A DNA stretch of 64,000 bases from Nissolia schottii (GCA_003254905.1 QANU01054746.1:87146-151145); one strand, 5' to 3'; counted from the stretch's first letter, positions 34,384 to 47,107 are shown. Notes: generated from the sequence alone by a model not told the origin. Numbers and translations are program-made.

Positions 34384-37150
34384 TGAAACACCCTAGCTAA
34401 CTGTTTACCCGTACGTAGTAAACAATGCTCACTAGATTGTTTTCTACTTGGTCGGAATACCTTAGTCCATTGTTATCTTTCGAAAATAGTTGCTTAAGAA
34501 AATAAGGACCCATTTTACACCTTTCATTTGCACTGAATAATTACTAAAATAGAGTCATGCGTTAGAAAGAACAAATATAACAGGGCGTATAACAGTATAG
34601 TAATAAAGCATCCAATATACATTCATTTGGTCCATCATACAAAGTCACATAGTTATATCTATAATAAGTAAGATACAAGTACTATGTACATAAGCCAAAA
34701 TACCATATATATAATCCAACATACATAACATCAAAATACAAGAGTTACTGTAACACTACTCAGTATGCCCTTGGAAAAATCCTGACATCTAGCTATCTCT
34801 AAGTCCATCTCCTGTCAGAACCGCTCATGGCTCAGCTGGCGGCTCGTCAGCATCCTCAAAGTATGAATCGTCATCAGTACCTGAAGTCATAAGGCAGTGG
34901 GAGTGAGAACGGTAGGTTCTCAGTGGAAATAACTTTAGTTCCTGAGTCTCGTCTCATATTAGGTCGGACTTCAGGCCGCTCAGAGATTTCTAAGTGAACA
35001 TGCATACTAAATATCCTACTGATTATTATCTGGCCTAAGTTCTGAACGGCTTTATCTACTTTACTAGGTGATATGGGAACTACTCTTGCTTACTACGTTC
35101 TCGTGCTTATTAACATTACGTTTACATACATAGCCGTCTCGAGCGTTCTCTTGACAGTACTTACATAACATCAGAATCATACATTACAGATATTCATGTA
35201 TAACAGAATAAACATAGGCATAACAGAATGAACATGCTTTTGGAATATATGTTATTCCCACCATAGCATTGCCCTCTTTTGACAATACTATGACGGAATA
35301 ACCTCGCACCTCCAGGTGGTCCTCTGTTGACCCCTGCGGTGGGCTTCCACCTGCCGTGTGCCCCCTCGGCAGTGGGCGGATATTGTACCCCCACCTTAGC
35401 TTGCCCCCTTTCGACAAGGCTAGGAGTGGTAACCGCACACCTCTAGGTATGCCATATCGACACCACCTGTGGCGGGCTTCCACATTCCGGATGTCTCTTT
35501 GACCTCCTGAAGTGAGATCATGGTTTGGCTCTCGTGATCACGGCCTTTTCAGCATTTATTCTCATTCAGCATTTTTCAGCAGTAGTTCAGCATCTTTTGC
35601 TTTTCTGTACCTGCAGCATGACATAATTTGTTCCCTATGGTTCATTTCAGAATCTTTACTTATCTCATAATTACTTATAATCCTTTAAACTTTCCTTATA
35701 AAATGCATGGAATAAACATACTTCACATAGTTCAGTTACAAATCATAGTGATAACATTGAGCGTTAGAATATGTGTCTCAAGATGGGTTCCATAAGACAT
35801 TCTGGTTTCATGCTGCTCAGCGGAAACTACTGTCCGCTCAGCGGTTTGAGCTCCTCGCGCTCAGCGCGTAAAGCACCACCGCTCAGCGGCAAGAGTCTTA
35901 CCGCTCAGCGGTAAGAGTCTCTTCGCTCAGCGGTATAACACGTGTCCAAAAATATCTTTCCATCCTTATCTCTTTCCAAAAAATATATGTCCATCCTTAT
36001 CCTTATCCGCGGTGAGCTTCAGACCGCTCAGCGGTAATCGCCTTTCGCTCAGTGCTCTGGAGTTCACGTTTGAAAAATATCGATGCATTCCGCTCAGCGG
36101 CGCCTGGAGCCGCTCAGCGGTTACTGGGCGAAACTGAAAACAGAATGCATCGTTTTCTCCCATTTCTTTCCCCTTTCTCCCATGGAACCTTCATGAGTTT
36201 TTACACATATTCCACACATAATAATCCTATCTAATCCAGGTCACAAGACCCTTCAGAATCATCTTCCTAAGCCCTAGCATAGTTTCTAACATACATAATC
36301 ATATATATTCAAAGAATCACACACACACACATAATCGCATAACAAGCATCCACCATCAAGAGGTGAAGAACTAGAGTTACCCACTTCCTAAAGAGCATCT
36401 TGGTGGTGGACGAAGGATGAAATTAAGCTTTGCTTGCTTGCTTGAGTTCTTCTTGCCAAGAAATAAAACCCTTGAAATAAGAAGATGGAACTAGATGTTA
36501 TGGAAACTTAGGTCATGGAAGCTTGGAGTTTTCTCACCAAGGGAAGAGGAGGGCTACGGCTTGTGCTGCTACGTGCTTACTTATGTGTGTGAAAATAGAG
36601 GAACACAATCAAGGCAAAGATGGATTTGGGTGGAAGAGCTTTGGTGGAGCTTTAGGTTATCATAATTAGGAAGAAGCAAAATGGAAGAAACCTTGGGTGT
36701 GTGTGTTTTCGTGGGACAAGAGTGGGCTGCCGTGGGAATTTGTCCCTTGGTCATACATATTTTCTATTTTCTATGTGTGTTTTCGGTCGTGTTCTCTCAT
36801 TAACTATTTATGTCCGGAAGTTCTAAAAATATTTCGGACATACCGTTGTGACCTACTAATTTTTCTTATTAATATTTAAATCTTTGTCGAGATATTCTCG
36901 AATTTATTTTCATATTAGTGTATTTTACGGACTCCTTTAAGTCATGAGTAAATTCTAATAATAACCTAATATCGACCCGAACGTCACCGGACGCCACGAG
37001 ATCGCAAAATTATTATTTTTAACTAATATTACAGGGATTAAAATTAATACTTAAATTTTTATTTTATTTTCCTTTATCTTTTCTTATTAATATATTCTTA
37101 ATTATTTATTATGCAAAATTTTAGTGAAGGGAAAAACTCGGGCTGTTATA
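34384..37150 (-). mobile_element. Solo LTR inside Athila integrase
   Basis: Plus-strand ends TGAAACACCCTAGC and GGGCTGTTATA (minus: TATAACAGCCC to GGGTGTTTCA), 2767 bp, bounded by a perfect 5-bp target duplication ATACC. Removing the LTR and one ATACC restores the Athila reading (KYGVVHRV joined to the PYHPQSNG region). Contains a dense CGCTCAGCGG array (35815-36125). No internal coding region, PBS or PPT. Confidence 0.9.
35815..36125. repeat. Array of CGCTCAGCGG words
   Basis: About ten copies of (C)CGCTCAGCGG(T/C) at irregular spacing, some paired within 20-25 bp. The same word family as at 4640, 905 and 41150, in opposite orientation. Confidence 0.8.
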
Positions 37151-37229
37151 ATACCCTATGAACAACCCCATATTTTTGGAGCAGAACTTCCATGCTCTAG
37201 TTATATAAGTGGGCTCTAGTCATTGATTT
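37151..37229 (-). pseudogene. Athila-like integrase, fragment beyond the solo LTR
   Basis: After ATACC (37151-37155) the minus strand reads 'SMEVLLQKYGVVHRV', the integrase segment just before the PYHPQ(S/T)NGQ motif. It confirms that the solo LTR split one gene. Homology ends near 37229, where another LTR begins (AACACCCCACTTTTCC). Confidence 0.65.
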
Positions 37230-38393
37230 AACACCCCACTTTTCCTTGCATTTATTTGTATAATGTAAATAGGCAGATAATTTATTTAAATAGGTTTGAG
37301 AAGTTAATCAATCAATAAACAAGTCAACTAGGTGTTTAGAGAAAAGGGAAAAACACTTCCCTAAATCTCTAGTTGTCAGTTAAGCCCCGAGAGTCCCGTC
37401 AGCCAATTGATGGCCTCATTTATCTCGAATTCATGTCTGGTTACCTGAGTAATGTCTTGGCATGAATTTATAAGTCTTTAAAACCCCTTAAATTCCCTTA
37501 CTTCAATATAGAGCCATCTTAGAAAAATCTTGCCCTTTTTCTAACCCGGGTAACCGTTTTGGTGTTACGCTTGGTCTTTAGAGTCTGAGGATCGTTTCTT
37601 TTTTAATATGAGGTAATTTTAAGACAAAATATTAGTGTTAAATCCTTTTTTGAAGGAAATTTAATAATTTTATCTTCTTTGAACTAACTTTAATTTTTCG
37701 GGGTTATAACGCCTCTTTTTATGTCCCAAAACACACCGAATCACGCTTAGAAACTATATGTGACACTCCATTGGTCACCACACATGTGCTTCCCCCTAGC
37801 CACTGGGCCATTTGGCCATCCCCAAAAAATTGAAGGCAAATTAAATTGCCTTGAAAAGTAAGGCAAATACAAATCACAAACACAATTTCATGCAAAAGCC
37901 AATTTCTCCAAAATTGCTCTTAGGCTTTCTCTTATCTCTTAACTTGAATTAGCCTTCTCTTCTCCTCTCCTCCTCTAGAAATTTTCACAGCTTTTCTATC
38001 CTCCTCCATCAACCAACGACCACACCATAAAGTAGCCATCATCAGAGATTTTTTATCCTCTTAACCACCACTCTCTCTAATCGGCCTTAGGAGAAAAATA
38101 GCTCCATCCTATATATTTTTCATCATTAAATCTATGTGCGCTTTATTTCTCATTCCATCAAGTTGCAAGGAGTATGAAAGGAAAGGACAAGCAAGGCAGC
38201 TATAAGCTTAGATGGGTTTCCGGACCCAGCCAAAGTCGGGGTTTGGACCTTCAGGAAAAAGCCTAAGCCATTCTAAACTCTTTACTTCTTTTGTGTTGTT
38301 GAAATTCTAAGTTCATGTATGCTTGGAGGCTGAGTTTTAATACTTTGATTTAGACTTGGATGAGAGAAAATAGTTAGGAAAATGCATGTTAAA
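37230..38393 (+). mobile_element. LTR-like fragment, plus orientation
   Basis: Starts TTAACACCCCACTTTTCC, resembling other LTR starts here (2390, 40023). No TATA box, PBS or coding domain was identified. Possibly a 5' LTR fragment of a further Ty3/gypsy family. Confidence 0.4.
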
Positions 38394-40022
38394 TGTAACA
38401 TCCCTGTTTGTTGCTTACATTATAGTCGTAAACAAAGCTCACAGGGTTGTTAACTGCTTTGATTGGGATACTTCTAGCCCTATGTTTATACTTGAAAATA
38501 TTTTCTTACTGAACATATGGACCAATTTTTAAACTTTGTCCTTTCTTTATTAAACACAAAATATGAGTCGTGCGTGTTTGAGAAGGCATACGTATATAAG
38601 CAAGCAATAGAGTTTATAAGACTTAGGGATTTAATAACATAATAGTTAAGTGATCCTAACTAACTCATAGAGAACAAAATATAAATTTATACATACAGGT
38701 TCAGAGACAGTTACACATTTGTTTATAATTACATATTAAAATCACCGCACTTAAGAGATAATGGCATAACTAATCCATTATGCTAATACAAAATACAAAA
38801 TGCCTAAAAGTAGTGGCCTATAGTTCTGAACTATAGTCCTACTGCTTCCTTGGGACCTCTTGCCTCCAAGGTTCTTCAGTTGTCCTATGATACCTCTTCC
38901 GCTCCGACGTACCTGTCGTACTCGCCTGGAATCATAAGTGAGTGGGGGATGAGAATGTTGCATTCTCAGTGGGGATCCTAGGGCATAACTATCTGTTTTC
39001 TACTCAATTATGATTCAGGCTACTCAGGAGACCTCTAAGTGTCATGCATGCTAAATTTCCTACTTATTTTAATCCATACTAATCCTGAGTAGCTTTATCT
39101 GATTTATTAGGTGACTGTGGATATTCTAATCTTTGTAATACTTGTCAGGGGGATTTATCGTGCTTGCTAATCCTATTCGTTGGAGCAACATGACATCGGG
39201 ACATGTACTCACGTATCTTATGATATAGATATATTTATATAGGCAATCTTGTGAATCATTCGACATTGCCTTATAATGCATACATTCATAATCATATACA
39301 TTCATCACATAATTATGCATGGGGGGATAAGGGGTTCTCTTACGCACCCTATGGCAGCGTCCTTCTTGTAACATCATGTCCATCATTCTCCTTTGTAGAC
39401 CGTGGGACCGTCGCCCCCGTTTGATTTACAACCTACTATGGTTTCTGTATTGTTGGCGACCAGGCAGTGCTGATACTTGAGTGGTAGTGAACCATGGATG
39501 CATGAAAGCATACTACATCGAACAATGATAAGGAATGACCATCCTACTTGTAGGATGGTAAGGGGTCTGCCCTTTCGACGAGGCTAGGAGTGGACTAATA
39601 CTTGCTTATCACTTTCTTACTTTATCATAGTATTTCTTTTCTTTCATCATCTTTTCCCTTTAAAAATTGAACTTGCTTTTATCATCATATCTTTCTCCTT
39701 TTATCATCTTTTAACTGCCTCATTATGTCGTATGGAATTGCCCTCACGTAAACCGTCGTCCTGTCGTATATCGGACGTTGAAGGGTTTTGCCACCATGGG
39801 CTCGCCTTGCCGCCTGATATGGGACGTTGAAGGGATTCAATGCCATGTGCTCCCCTTGTTGTCGGATACTGGATGTCTGAAGAGGTTGTAAGGAGGGAAA
39901 GTTCCTTACGTACATATCTTTTCTTAACTCTCACACGCTCCGGGTGACTTTGTTTTTAACATTGGATCAGGTCTAAGCCTGCGTTCGAATTATAAACCAA
40001 TCCATCTTGATGGACTGGTGAG
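38394..40022 (-). mobile_element. LTR fragment, minus orientation
   Basis: Begins TGTAACATCCCTGTTTGTTGC on the plus strand and follows the same landmark order as 22632-23320 ('gctcacagggttgttaact', 'tggaccaatttttaaac', 'gagaatgttgcattctcagtgggga', 'ctcaggagacctctaagtg', 'cctacttatt'). Interrupted at 40023 by a plus-oriented LTR. Confidence 0.6.
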
Positions 40023-41600
40023 TGTAACATCCCACTTTTCCCTTAGTAAAGATTTCACAAGAAAAAAAACTTTAGTAAAAGCTCTTCGTATAGGTTAGAA
40101 ATGTATAAAAGCCTGAATTCTTGGGACAGAAGTGTCTGTAGAAATTTTTCTGCTTAGTTTCTAAAAAAATCTGATGACACTTAAAAGATTCCTCTTGGTC
40201 CTTAGAATTTGATGGATAAATGAAACCATCGGAAAAACAGAGTTCCGCTTAGTTTCAGACGATTCTACAGACACTAGATCAGCCCCTTTCAGCCCTCAAA
40301 GTTGATCAGAGAGTTCCAAATGTCTGGAAGCCCAGCCCTTATGGAGGGAAAGGTTACAAATCCCTTGAATCAACCCTAAATCCTTACTAGGAAGCTTAGG
40401 GGATCGCGGAAACGCAAGTAGAATATTTTTCGGACGACCGAGCGCGACGCACCGGGACTGCGAGCGACCAAACACGAGCGAAACGGGACCGAGTGTGACC
40501 CACATCTGCATTCACCACGTGATGCACTAGATTTTTTAGGAAAAATTAATAAAATAAGGATTGCTATTCATTGATGTGACCCAATGTGACCTTATAATTA
40601 TCCAAAATAATTAAGTAATTAATAAATTAAATTAGAAAGGGCATAATGGTAATTTTGGGCCAACATTTGTGGACCAAACTGCCCTCTAAACCCACGGCCT
40701 CCCCCTCTATAAATATCCCCTCATTTTCATTCATTTTCACATTTCTCCCATCTCTCTTGAAACTCTGCCGGAAAAACGTTCGGTCTAGAAACCCCACTAA
40801 AGCACTGTAAGGAACTGGGAGCTAGCTGGAGAACTCAACACTCAGGGAACCCTCACCTCCATAGCCATCTCTAATCCTCTCTAGGGCTCTAAGAAAGTGG
40901 GTAATCCTAAGCTTGCTCACCTTCTTGGTAGCTTTTATATGCTTACTTGCTTGTATGTTGATATTATGCTTTATGCTAGAAATGCTTGGTTAGGATGGGT
41001 AGATGACTTTGCTATGTTTTCTAAGCTGGATATGGCTGTATGGTGCTTGTTGGAACTTGTGGGGAAGCCCCAAGAAGTGGCCATGGAAACGGTTTCAAAG
41101 AACAAGAAGAAAACAAAGGAGGAATTTCAGTCACGACCAAGGCGTTGAACGGCCTCTAGGGACCGCTGAGCGGCCTGGGATAGAAACCTTGGAAAATTGC
41201 TTCGAAACTGATCTCTGACTAGGTTGACTCCAGGGACTGCTGACCGGTACCTGTGGGCGCTGAGCGGTGCCAGTGGGCGCTAAGCGGTACCCATGGGCGC
41301 TGAGCGGCCTGAACCGCGGTTGCTTCATGGGATTCGGTTTGAGAATTTTTATGAAAGTAATGTTTATGAAGGCTACCTTACGCCACCTGTTTCCAATAAA
41401 CACTTGCCCGAACGTTGGGTGTAGATCAAAATATGATTATGTGACTATATGTTTATGTGTTTGAGAAAGCATGCATCATGAGGATAGACCACTAGAGGTT
41501 TATCGTTTAATGAACATTTAATGAAATAAAGATCATAACGGAACGTAGGGAACTTGAATGTGGGGAATCTTCGGTTTTTCCAAGGTATTTGGGAATTTAT
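40023..41600 (+). mobile_element. LTR, plus orientation, 3' end missing
   Basis: Starts TGTAACATCCCACTTTTCCC. TATA-like CTATAAATAT near 40707, leader with 'gaaagtgggtaatcctaag', CGCTGAGCGG array (41145-41310), then 'ccaataaacactt' and 'catgcatcatgagga' landmarks at 41392-41485. The usual 3' half of the LTR does not follow. The right boundary is approximate. Confidence 0.55.
41145..41310. repeat. Array of CGCTGAGCGG words
   Basis: Six imperfect copies (gttgaacggcc, gctgagcggcc, gctgaccggta, gctgagcggtg, gctaagcggta, gctgagcggcc), four of them in units of about 20 bp with 'cc(t/a)(g/a)tgggc' linkers. Confidence 0.75.
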
Positions 41601-41699
41601 TTTCATACAAATGTTCATTACAAGTACCTTTTATGTATGGTTAAATTCCAGTGGCAAAAGGCAATAAATCTGGTGCCTGCGAATTTTCGCGAAATTGCA

Positions 41700-41824
41700 G
41701 ACTATCGCCTTATTTGGTGTTTTTAGCGAATAAAATTAGGATTTGCAACCCTAATCCCATTATATCACTTATATATCTATTTATTATGCGAAATCTTTGT
41801 AAAGGAAGAAATCGAGATGTTACA
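41700..41824 (-). mobile_element. LTR 5' end fragment, minus orientation
   Basis: The minus strand starts TGTAACATCTCGATTTCTTCC at 41824 and continues 'aaagattt(c)gcataataaat', like the start of the solo LTR at 37150. It could be the far end of the minus-oriented LTR at 38394. The flanking bases do not show a target duplication. Confidence 0.45.
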
Positions 41825-43468
41825 TAATGTGACTCGTGCGAGACCTGTTAGAACATTTCGGACAGTAACAACTCTGGACCTCTAAATACAAAGTTAAGGT
41901 TCTGTAAAGTGTCTCGTGCAAGACTAATGTGACTCGCACGAGACGTGTTACTGTCAAAAATATCCGACAGTAGCGAAAATGAAAAATTACCAAAATTTTG
42001 TGCCATTTTTTCTTACCGTCAATTTTTGACACAAAGCCGACAGTAATCCTTTAATTTAAATGATGCATTTCGATAAAGCAATTATAGTTAGACTGTTCTA
42101 ATTACCGTCAAAAATAACCGACGGTAATGTTCTGAAAATTAACTTAGTCGAATTTCACTCTCCCAAAACACAATTTCACTTATTTCTTCTTTCTCTTCTC
42201 TTCTCCTCTTCTCTCATTTCCCCTCCTCTCCTCTCATATCCTCCTTCCTCTACCACTACCACTACCACCACCACCACCACCACCTCCTATTGTCACTCCC
42301 ACCATCACCACCACGTGCCACCACCACCACTTCCCAGATCTCTTCTTTCATCTTTCTAAACCACCAACACAAAACACCCTCTTCCACCACAACCACCTAC
42401 TGCCACCACCACCACTACCACTACGTGCCACCACCAGCACTTCTCACAACTCTTCCTTCATCTTACCAAACCACCAACACCAAAAAACTTCTTCCACCAC
42501 AACCACATCCACCAACACAACCACCACCTACTACCACAACCACCACCACCACTTCTTACTAGGCCATTACATAATTACTACTCTCTTTTTATTTCATTCA
42601 ATTTCATAAATAATGTCAATTTCTAATTGATTTGTTTGTGTGGTGATATGTTTATTTAGGACCTTGAAGAAGCCATTTATTTTGCGGTGTGAAGGAGTCC
42701 CTAAAGTTTGTATCGACATTTAGGTATGTATATATTTCACTCTCTGTAGGATAGAGACTTATTTTCTTAGGATAGATATAGGATTGTAGAATTGTAGGAT
42801 AAACATATTGTTGAATTTAATATTTATTTAATTCAATAATTATATAATTATATATTTATTTCGCATATAATTTATAGAATTAAATAATAATTTAATTAAT
42901 TTATTATTTAATTAAATAATTATATTATTAAATATATAATTTATTGCATTAAATAATAATTTAATATTTGGAATAATAATAAAAATAAAATAATAATCAA
43001 TTTTTTTTAAAAATTAATTATCTTTACCGTCAAAAAAATCCTGCAATAAAATTTTGACGGGAATATTCATAATTGTCGATGGTAATTTGAACACATAATG
43101 TACATATATCATTAGATTTTCGTCGGAATTAGCCAACGGTAATATTAATATTATCAGTACAAATATCAATTAATTTTCGTCAGTATTAACCGACGGTATA
43201 CAGAATAAAATATTAATATCATTACCGTCAGTTTTATTCGACGGTAAATGGTTCATTACGAACCGTCCTTGGACTGCCATTACCGTTGGTCGTCCTCGAA
43301 GCTAATTACCATTGGCTATATGGATCGGACAGTAATAAGTTACTATCGATGTTATTACCATCGGTCCATTTGCTGACAGTAAATCTGACAGAAAGCAAAA
43401 AAATCGACGATAATCAAAAAAATAATATGACGGTAACGTTGACGGTAATTAGCATTTTTCTTGTAGTG
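41825..43468. mobile_element. Non-autonomous CACTA-like element
   Basis: Right end AGCATTTTTCTTGTAGTG at 43451-43468, which on the minus strand is CACTACAAGAAAAATG, the CACTA terminal repeat. Many TTACCGTC / GACGGTAA words flank the centre on both sides (41990-42130 and 43020-43450), as in CACTA subterminal regions. The left side has three further words like GTGACTCGTGCGAGAC (41829-41945). The left terminus is not visible and probably was lost at the LTR junction. The centre is pyrimidine/ACC-rich (42160-42560) and then AT-rich. No transposase homology. Confidence 0.65.
42240..42550. repeat. ACC/CT-rich low-complexity tract
   Basis: Successive (ACC)n, (CCA)n and CT-rich tracts. The Pro/Thr/His-rich ORF at 42290-42562 is a by-product of the composition. 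Confidence 0.7.
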
Positions 43469-43990
43469 TCTTATTTCAAATCGTACCAATATCAATTAAT
43501 TTTAGTCATCACATCTATATCTTAAAATAATCATCCACATTCACAATTCAGATATTTCTAAATCAAATGATAATATTCAGAATATACATTTTAAAAGTAA
43601 AACGTAAATAAAATTAATTTTATTCTTACAAATATAATATTTTTTAACCATTGGAAGGTGTGAGAGTGGACGCTCACATGTAAGTGCCCATAACTCTAAC
43701 CAAAAAAATAGTTAACTACTTACGCACACGTATCTTACTATGTTAGACTATTTGCTACCACAGACTTTGACTGTAGCATATAAAATGACGCACACTTTCT
43801 AATTATATATAAGGTTGAGTTGTACGTACCACATAAGACGCCTCTTCTGCGTTAACTTAACCAACTCAGTTTGGTTTGGTCTGAGTTACTCCACATGCTT
43901 ACTTGAACTGTGCTTTCATGAAACCATCGATAAATTGGCTTTGGCGTGTCTCACATTGGCACTTTAGCAGTTTCTCTTCCTCAACAATGA
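43469..43990. other. Intergenic DNA
   Basis: AT-rich, no feature recognised. Confidence 0.4.
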
Positions 43991-44400
43991 CTAGGGCTAT
44001 CAAAACGGGCGGGCCTGTCTGGTTATGGCCTATCCGTTTAGGCTCGCAGGCCTAAATGGGCTGAACAAAAAATAAGTACTGGCTCATTTATGGTCAGTCC
44101 GCGGGTCTAAACGGGTCGCCCGCTAACACATTTATTTTTTTTAAAAAAAATTTAAAAAAAAGTTAAAAAATTCAAAACAAATTCAAAAAATTTCAATAAA
44201 TTTCAAAAAAAATTATTTAAATTTTTTTTTTTAAAATCACGGGCTCACGGGCCGGTCTGCGGGCCAAACGGACTGGGCCTAAACGGGCGGGCTTAAATAG
44301 ACCGGTCCAATTTTTTTTCAAATTTTTACGGACCTATTTTTTGCATGTAAAGTCTATCCATTTAGTCAGGTAAACGGACCGGACCCATTTTGACAGTCAT
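43991..44400. mobile_element. hAT-like MITE
   Basis: 410 bp with terminal inverted repeats CTAGGGCTATCAAAACGGG and CCCATTTTGACAGTCAT (complement ATGACTGTCAAAATGGG). It is flanked by AACAATGA (43983-43990) and AACAATAA (44401-44408), an 8-bp target duplication with one mismatch, as expected of hAT elements. Internal GGGC(C/T)xxACGGGC words near both ends, A/T-rich centre, no ORF. Confidence 0.8.
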
Positions 44401-44408
44401 AACAATAA

Positions 44409-45756
44409 CATGTTGAATGTATGTATGTACTTGTTGGTTATGTGTAACAATATTATTAATCTCTATATAACTGTGTATGCTTTAATTAGATAGATAGGTG
44501 CTTTCATGATAAGTTGGAAAAAAAAAAATCATCGCAGGCAGGACAAAGGAGATGGCTCTTCCCACCTTTTTGTCTACTGACTAGTCTTTTCAAATTACTT
44601 TATCCATTTTTCTTTACCTGAAACGCTACTTGTACCAATGGAACTGTTTGACAAATGATGTCAAACATAATTTATTATTGAAAGAAAACTACAGGATAGG
44701 AGCGATTACTCATGAAATTAAGTAAAGGAAAGCTCAGTCATCTTTTATTTTTTATTTTTTATTTTTTAAGTTAGTGATGTACATTTGACCTGATTATTTA
44801 GGAAAAGACTAACTCTTTCCAGTATATACAAGCTTGTCCTTTTAATTAGTAATTTTTTTTAATCGAATCAATGTCTTTTATTCATATTTATGTGTGTCTA
44901 TACCCTACGCTAATACTGTTGTTAATAAATTTTTATTAATTGATGTTAATTAGACATGACAATCACACGTGAAGATGACTTTAATACTGTTTTTTATGTT
45001 TTACAATGTTAATTCTTTTTCAATTTTGTAGGATCATCTATAATTTAATATATCAAATCATAAATGTGTCTAAATACATTAAATTATCAATGAATATAAA
45101 AAAATAAAAAAGACTAACATTAAAAAATGCAGAGAGCACCTGTTAATAATACTACAATACAAAGGGGAGACACAATATTAAAATTAATGAGAGTTTATTT
45201 GAATTGAAGGTGATTTCTTACCTACTCCATGAGATAAATATTTTTTGCTACTTAATTTATCCAGTTTTAATAACTTTTACAACTAAATTCATCGAATTTT
45301 GTTATTATTTCATGATCTAATATGACATATTAATGAATTATATGATCTCATATGTTAAATTAATATTTTTCAATATAATATTTATAGAGAAGTATATCGT
45401 AAGCTCAAATGACTCGCAAATTTCTAAACTTCTTATAAACAAACTTTTTTAATTATTTAACTAATGAAAGATTTATTACGATCACATAAAATATAAAATA
45501 ATAACAAAATATAATAAATTTATTTATAAAAATTAAAAAAATAAATAAATTACGTAACATTTATTGATGGGAAATCCCCTTAATTGAATCTCTAAGCCAC
45601 CAAAGACGCACGTCCAAAGTTGGGATATGATGTAAACCTAACAGAGATCACACAGAACAGGAAACTAACTCAATTCCTAGCCAACACCTGATCAGTGAAT
45701 TACTGTTGAAGGCAAGGCAGCATCAATAGGATTTATTACATATATATATATATATC
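44409..45756. other. AT-rich intergenic DNA
   Basis: No gene, RNA or transposon end recognised. Ends in a short (TA)n run (45740-45753). Confidence 0.5.
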
Positions 45757-46056
45757 AAATGATTTATTTCGCATAATATGATCCAGGTAAAAAATTTACA
45801 TTTGTATGAGCCTGGATCTGAATTTGCCACAATCTGTGGCGAATTCAGACTCATTTTTTTTTTCTTTTTTTTATAAATATTTGAATTCGCCACATCCTGC
45901 GGTGAATTCAGACTTTTCATTTTTTTTTTAAAATATCTGAATTCGCCATTGGGTGTGGCGAATTCAAACTCCTGCCCATACAATTGTAATTTTGTGTTTC
46001 AAACCATATTTTAATATATAACTTATATTACAACCATAAAAATGCAAAGAGGCCGC
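45757..46056 (-). repeat. Three-hairpin interspersed repeat, copy 2 (inverted)
   Basis: The reverse complement aligns along its whole length with 13183-13547. Hairpin units lie at about 45821-45851, 45888-45914 and 45937-45966, built from TGAATTCGCCAC arms and complements, spaced by A/T homopolymers. The flanks on both sides are also shared. The minus-strand ORF of 86 aa across it is a repeat artefact. Confidence 0.75.
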
Positions 46057-46921
46057 ATCAATACGGTGAGCTATTATTGTCTATTGAATAAATTGGATTG
46101 TATTTGCCATACTGTAGGGCCTTGTCTTATTCTTCCTGTCCGATTCCCAATCTTCTTCCAGTGCCTAATCTATTAGGCTCAAAATTCAACGTCATTTTTG
46201 TGAACCAAATCCATGCAATTGATGAGCTAAGTCACTTCGCAAAACAATTGATTGATATATATCCTCCCTTCTGGTACATTCTCCTCTAAGTTAAGGGACA
46301 AACGGAATTGGTAATACAGGTAGATTGTTTGACTATATGTGCATTTGGATGGTTAACGGCACTCACACGATCTAGTTGACCTTTGACCCTGAGTAGTAGG
46401 TGCAATGCATTGCAACAATTTCATTTATGTAAAAATAATGTCAATTGACTTTTTTTTAAAATTATTATTATTATTATTATCATTATTATTATATATATAC
46501 ACACGCGCGCTTACATATTTAGTGGTTCTTTTTAATCTTCATGTAAGGTATAAATTTATGAAAGTTTAATAAAGAAAATACAATTTTCTCTATATTACAT
46601 TATTAATAATAATATTGTAAAAATTCATGTATATATGGTGTTTAATAAGATTGGAGATTGGAGATATTATGTTATTGGGAAACGATGGGAATTCCACATA
46701 TGGGAAGTGGTTGAAACTCAGATTGTTGTTTGGTGGAGCTAGGGTATAAAGTCATAAGAAATTCCATAATGAAATTTTGCCATAGATATATGCTATGTAG
46801 TGGTGGTGGAATATTATTGGAGTCAGCTCAGAGCCTTTTCGTCCATTAGCGATTTCTCTCATTAATATCACATTTCCACCGCTAAACCTTCTCCCCCGTC
46901 TCTCAAAAGTATTTTTTTTCT
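46057..46921. other. Intergenic DNA
   Basis: Contains an (ATT)n patch near 46460-46490. No gene recognised. Confidence 0.45.
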
Positions 46922-47107
46922 ACCGACGAGGTGGGTCTGATTGGTAGGCAATTTGGTATCGCTTAAGCAGGTCTCGGATTCAAGACTTTGTGTACACAGT
47001 TATTCTCGCTGAGAGACTTACCCACCACAGCCAGGTGCGCTGCCCGAGTCGACCCAGATCAATCAAGACAAAGCCTTAGAACTGGGCAGACAAACCCAAA
47101 AAAAAAG
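46922..47107 (+). mobile_element. tRNA-related SINE, copy 2
   Basis: Same body as copy 1 ('ggtatcgcttaagcaggtctcg', 'tgtacacagttat', 'gagagacttacccacca', 'gccaggtgcgc', 'gtcgaccc') with a longer 3' part ('aaagccttagaactgggcagacaa') and an A tail (47098-47106). The A box is degraded, so this copy is older. The target duplication is not clear. Confidence 0.75.

Noticed and set aside
38394-41824. One large minus-oriented solo LTR spanning 38394-41824
   Set aside because: Ends fit, but flanking bases (TTAAA / TAATG) show no target duplication and the interior holds a plus-oriented LTR, so only fragments are reported.
42290-42562. 90-aa Pro/Thr/His ORF
   Set aside because: Product of ACC/CCA microsatellites in a CACTA-like element.
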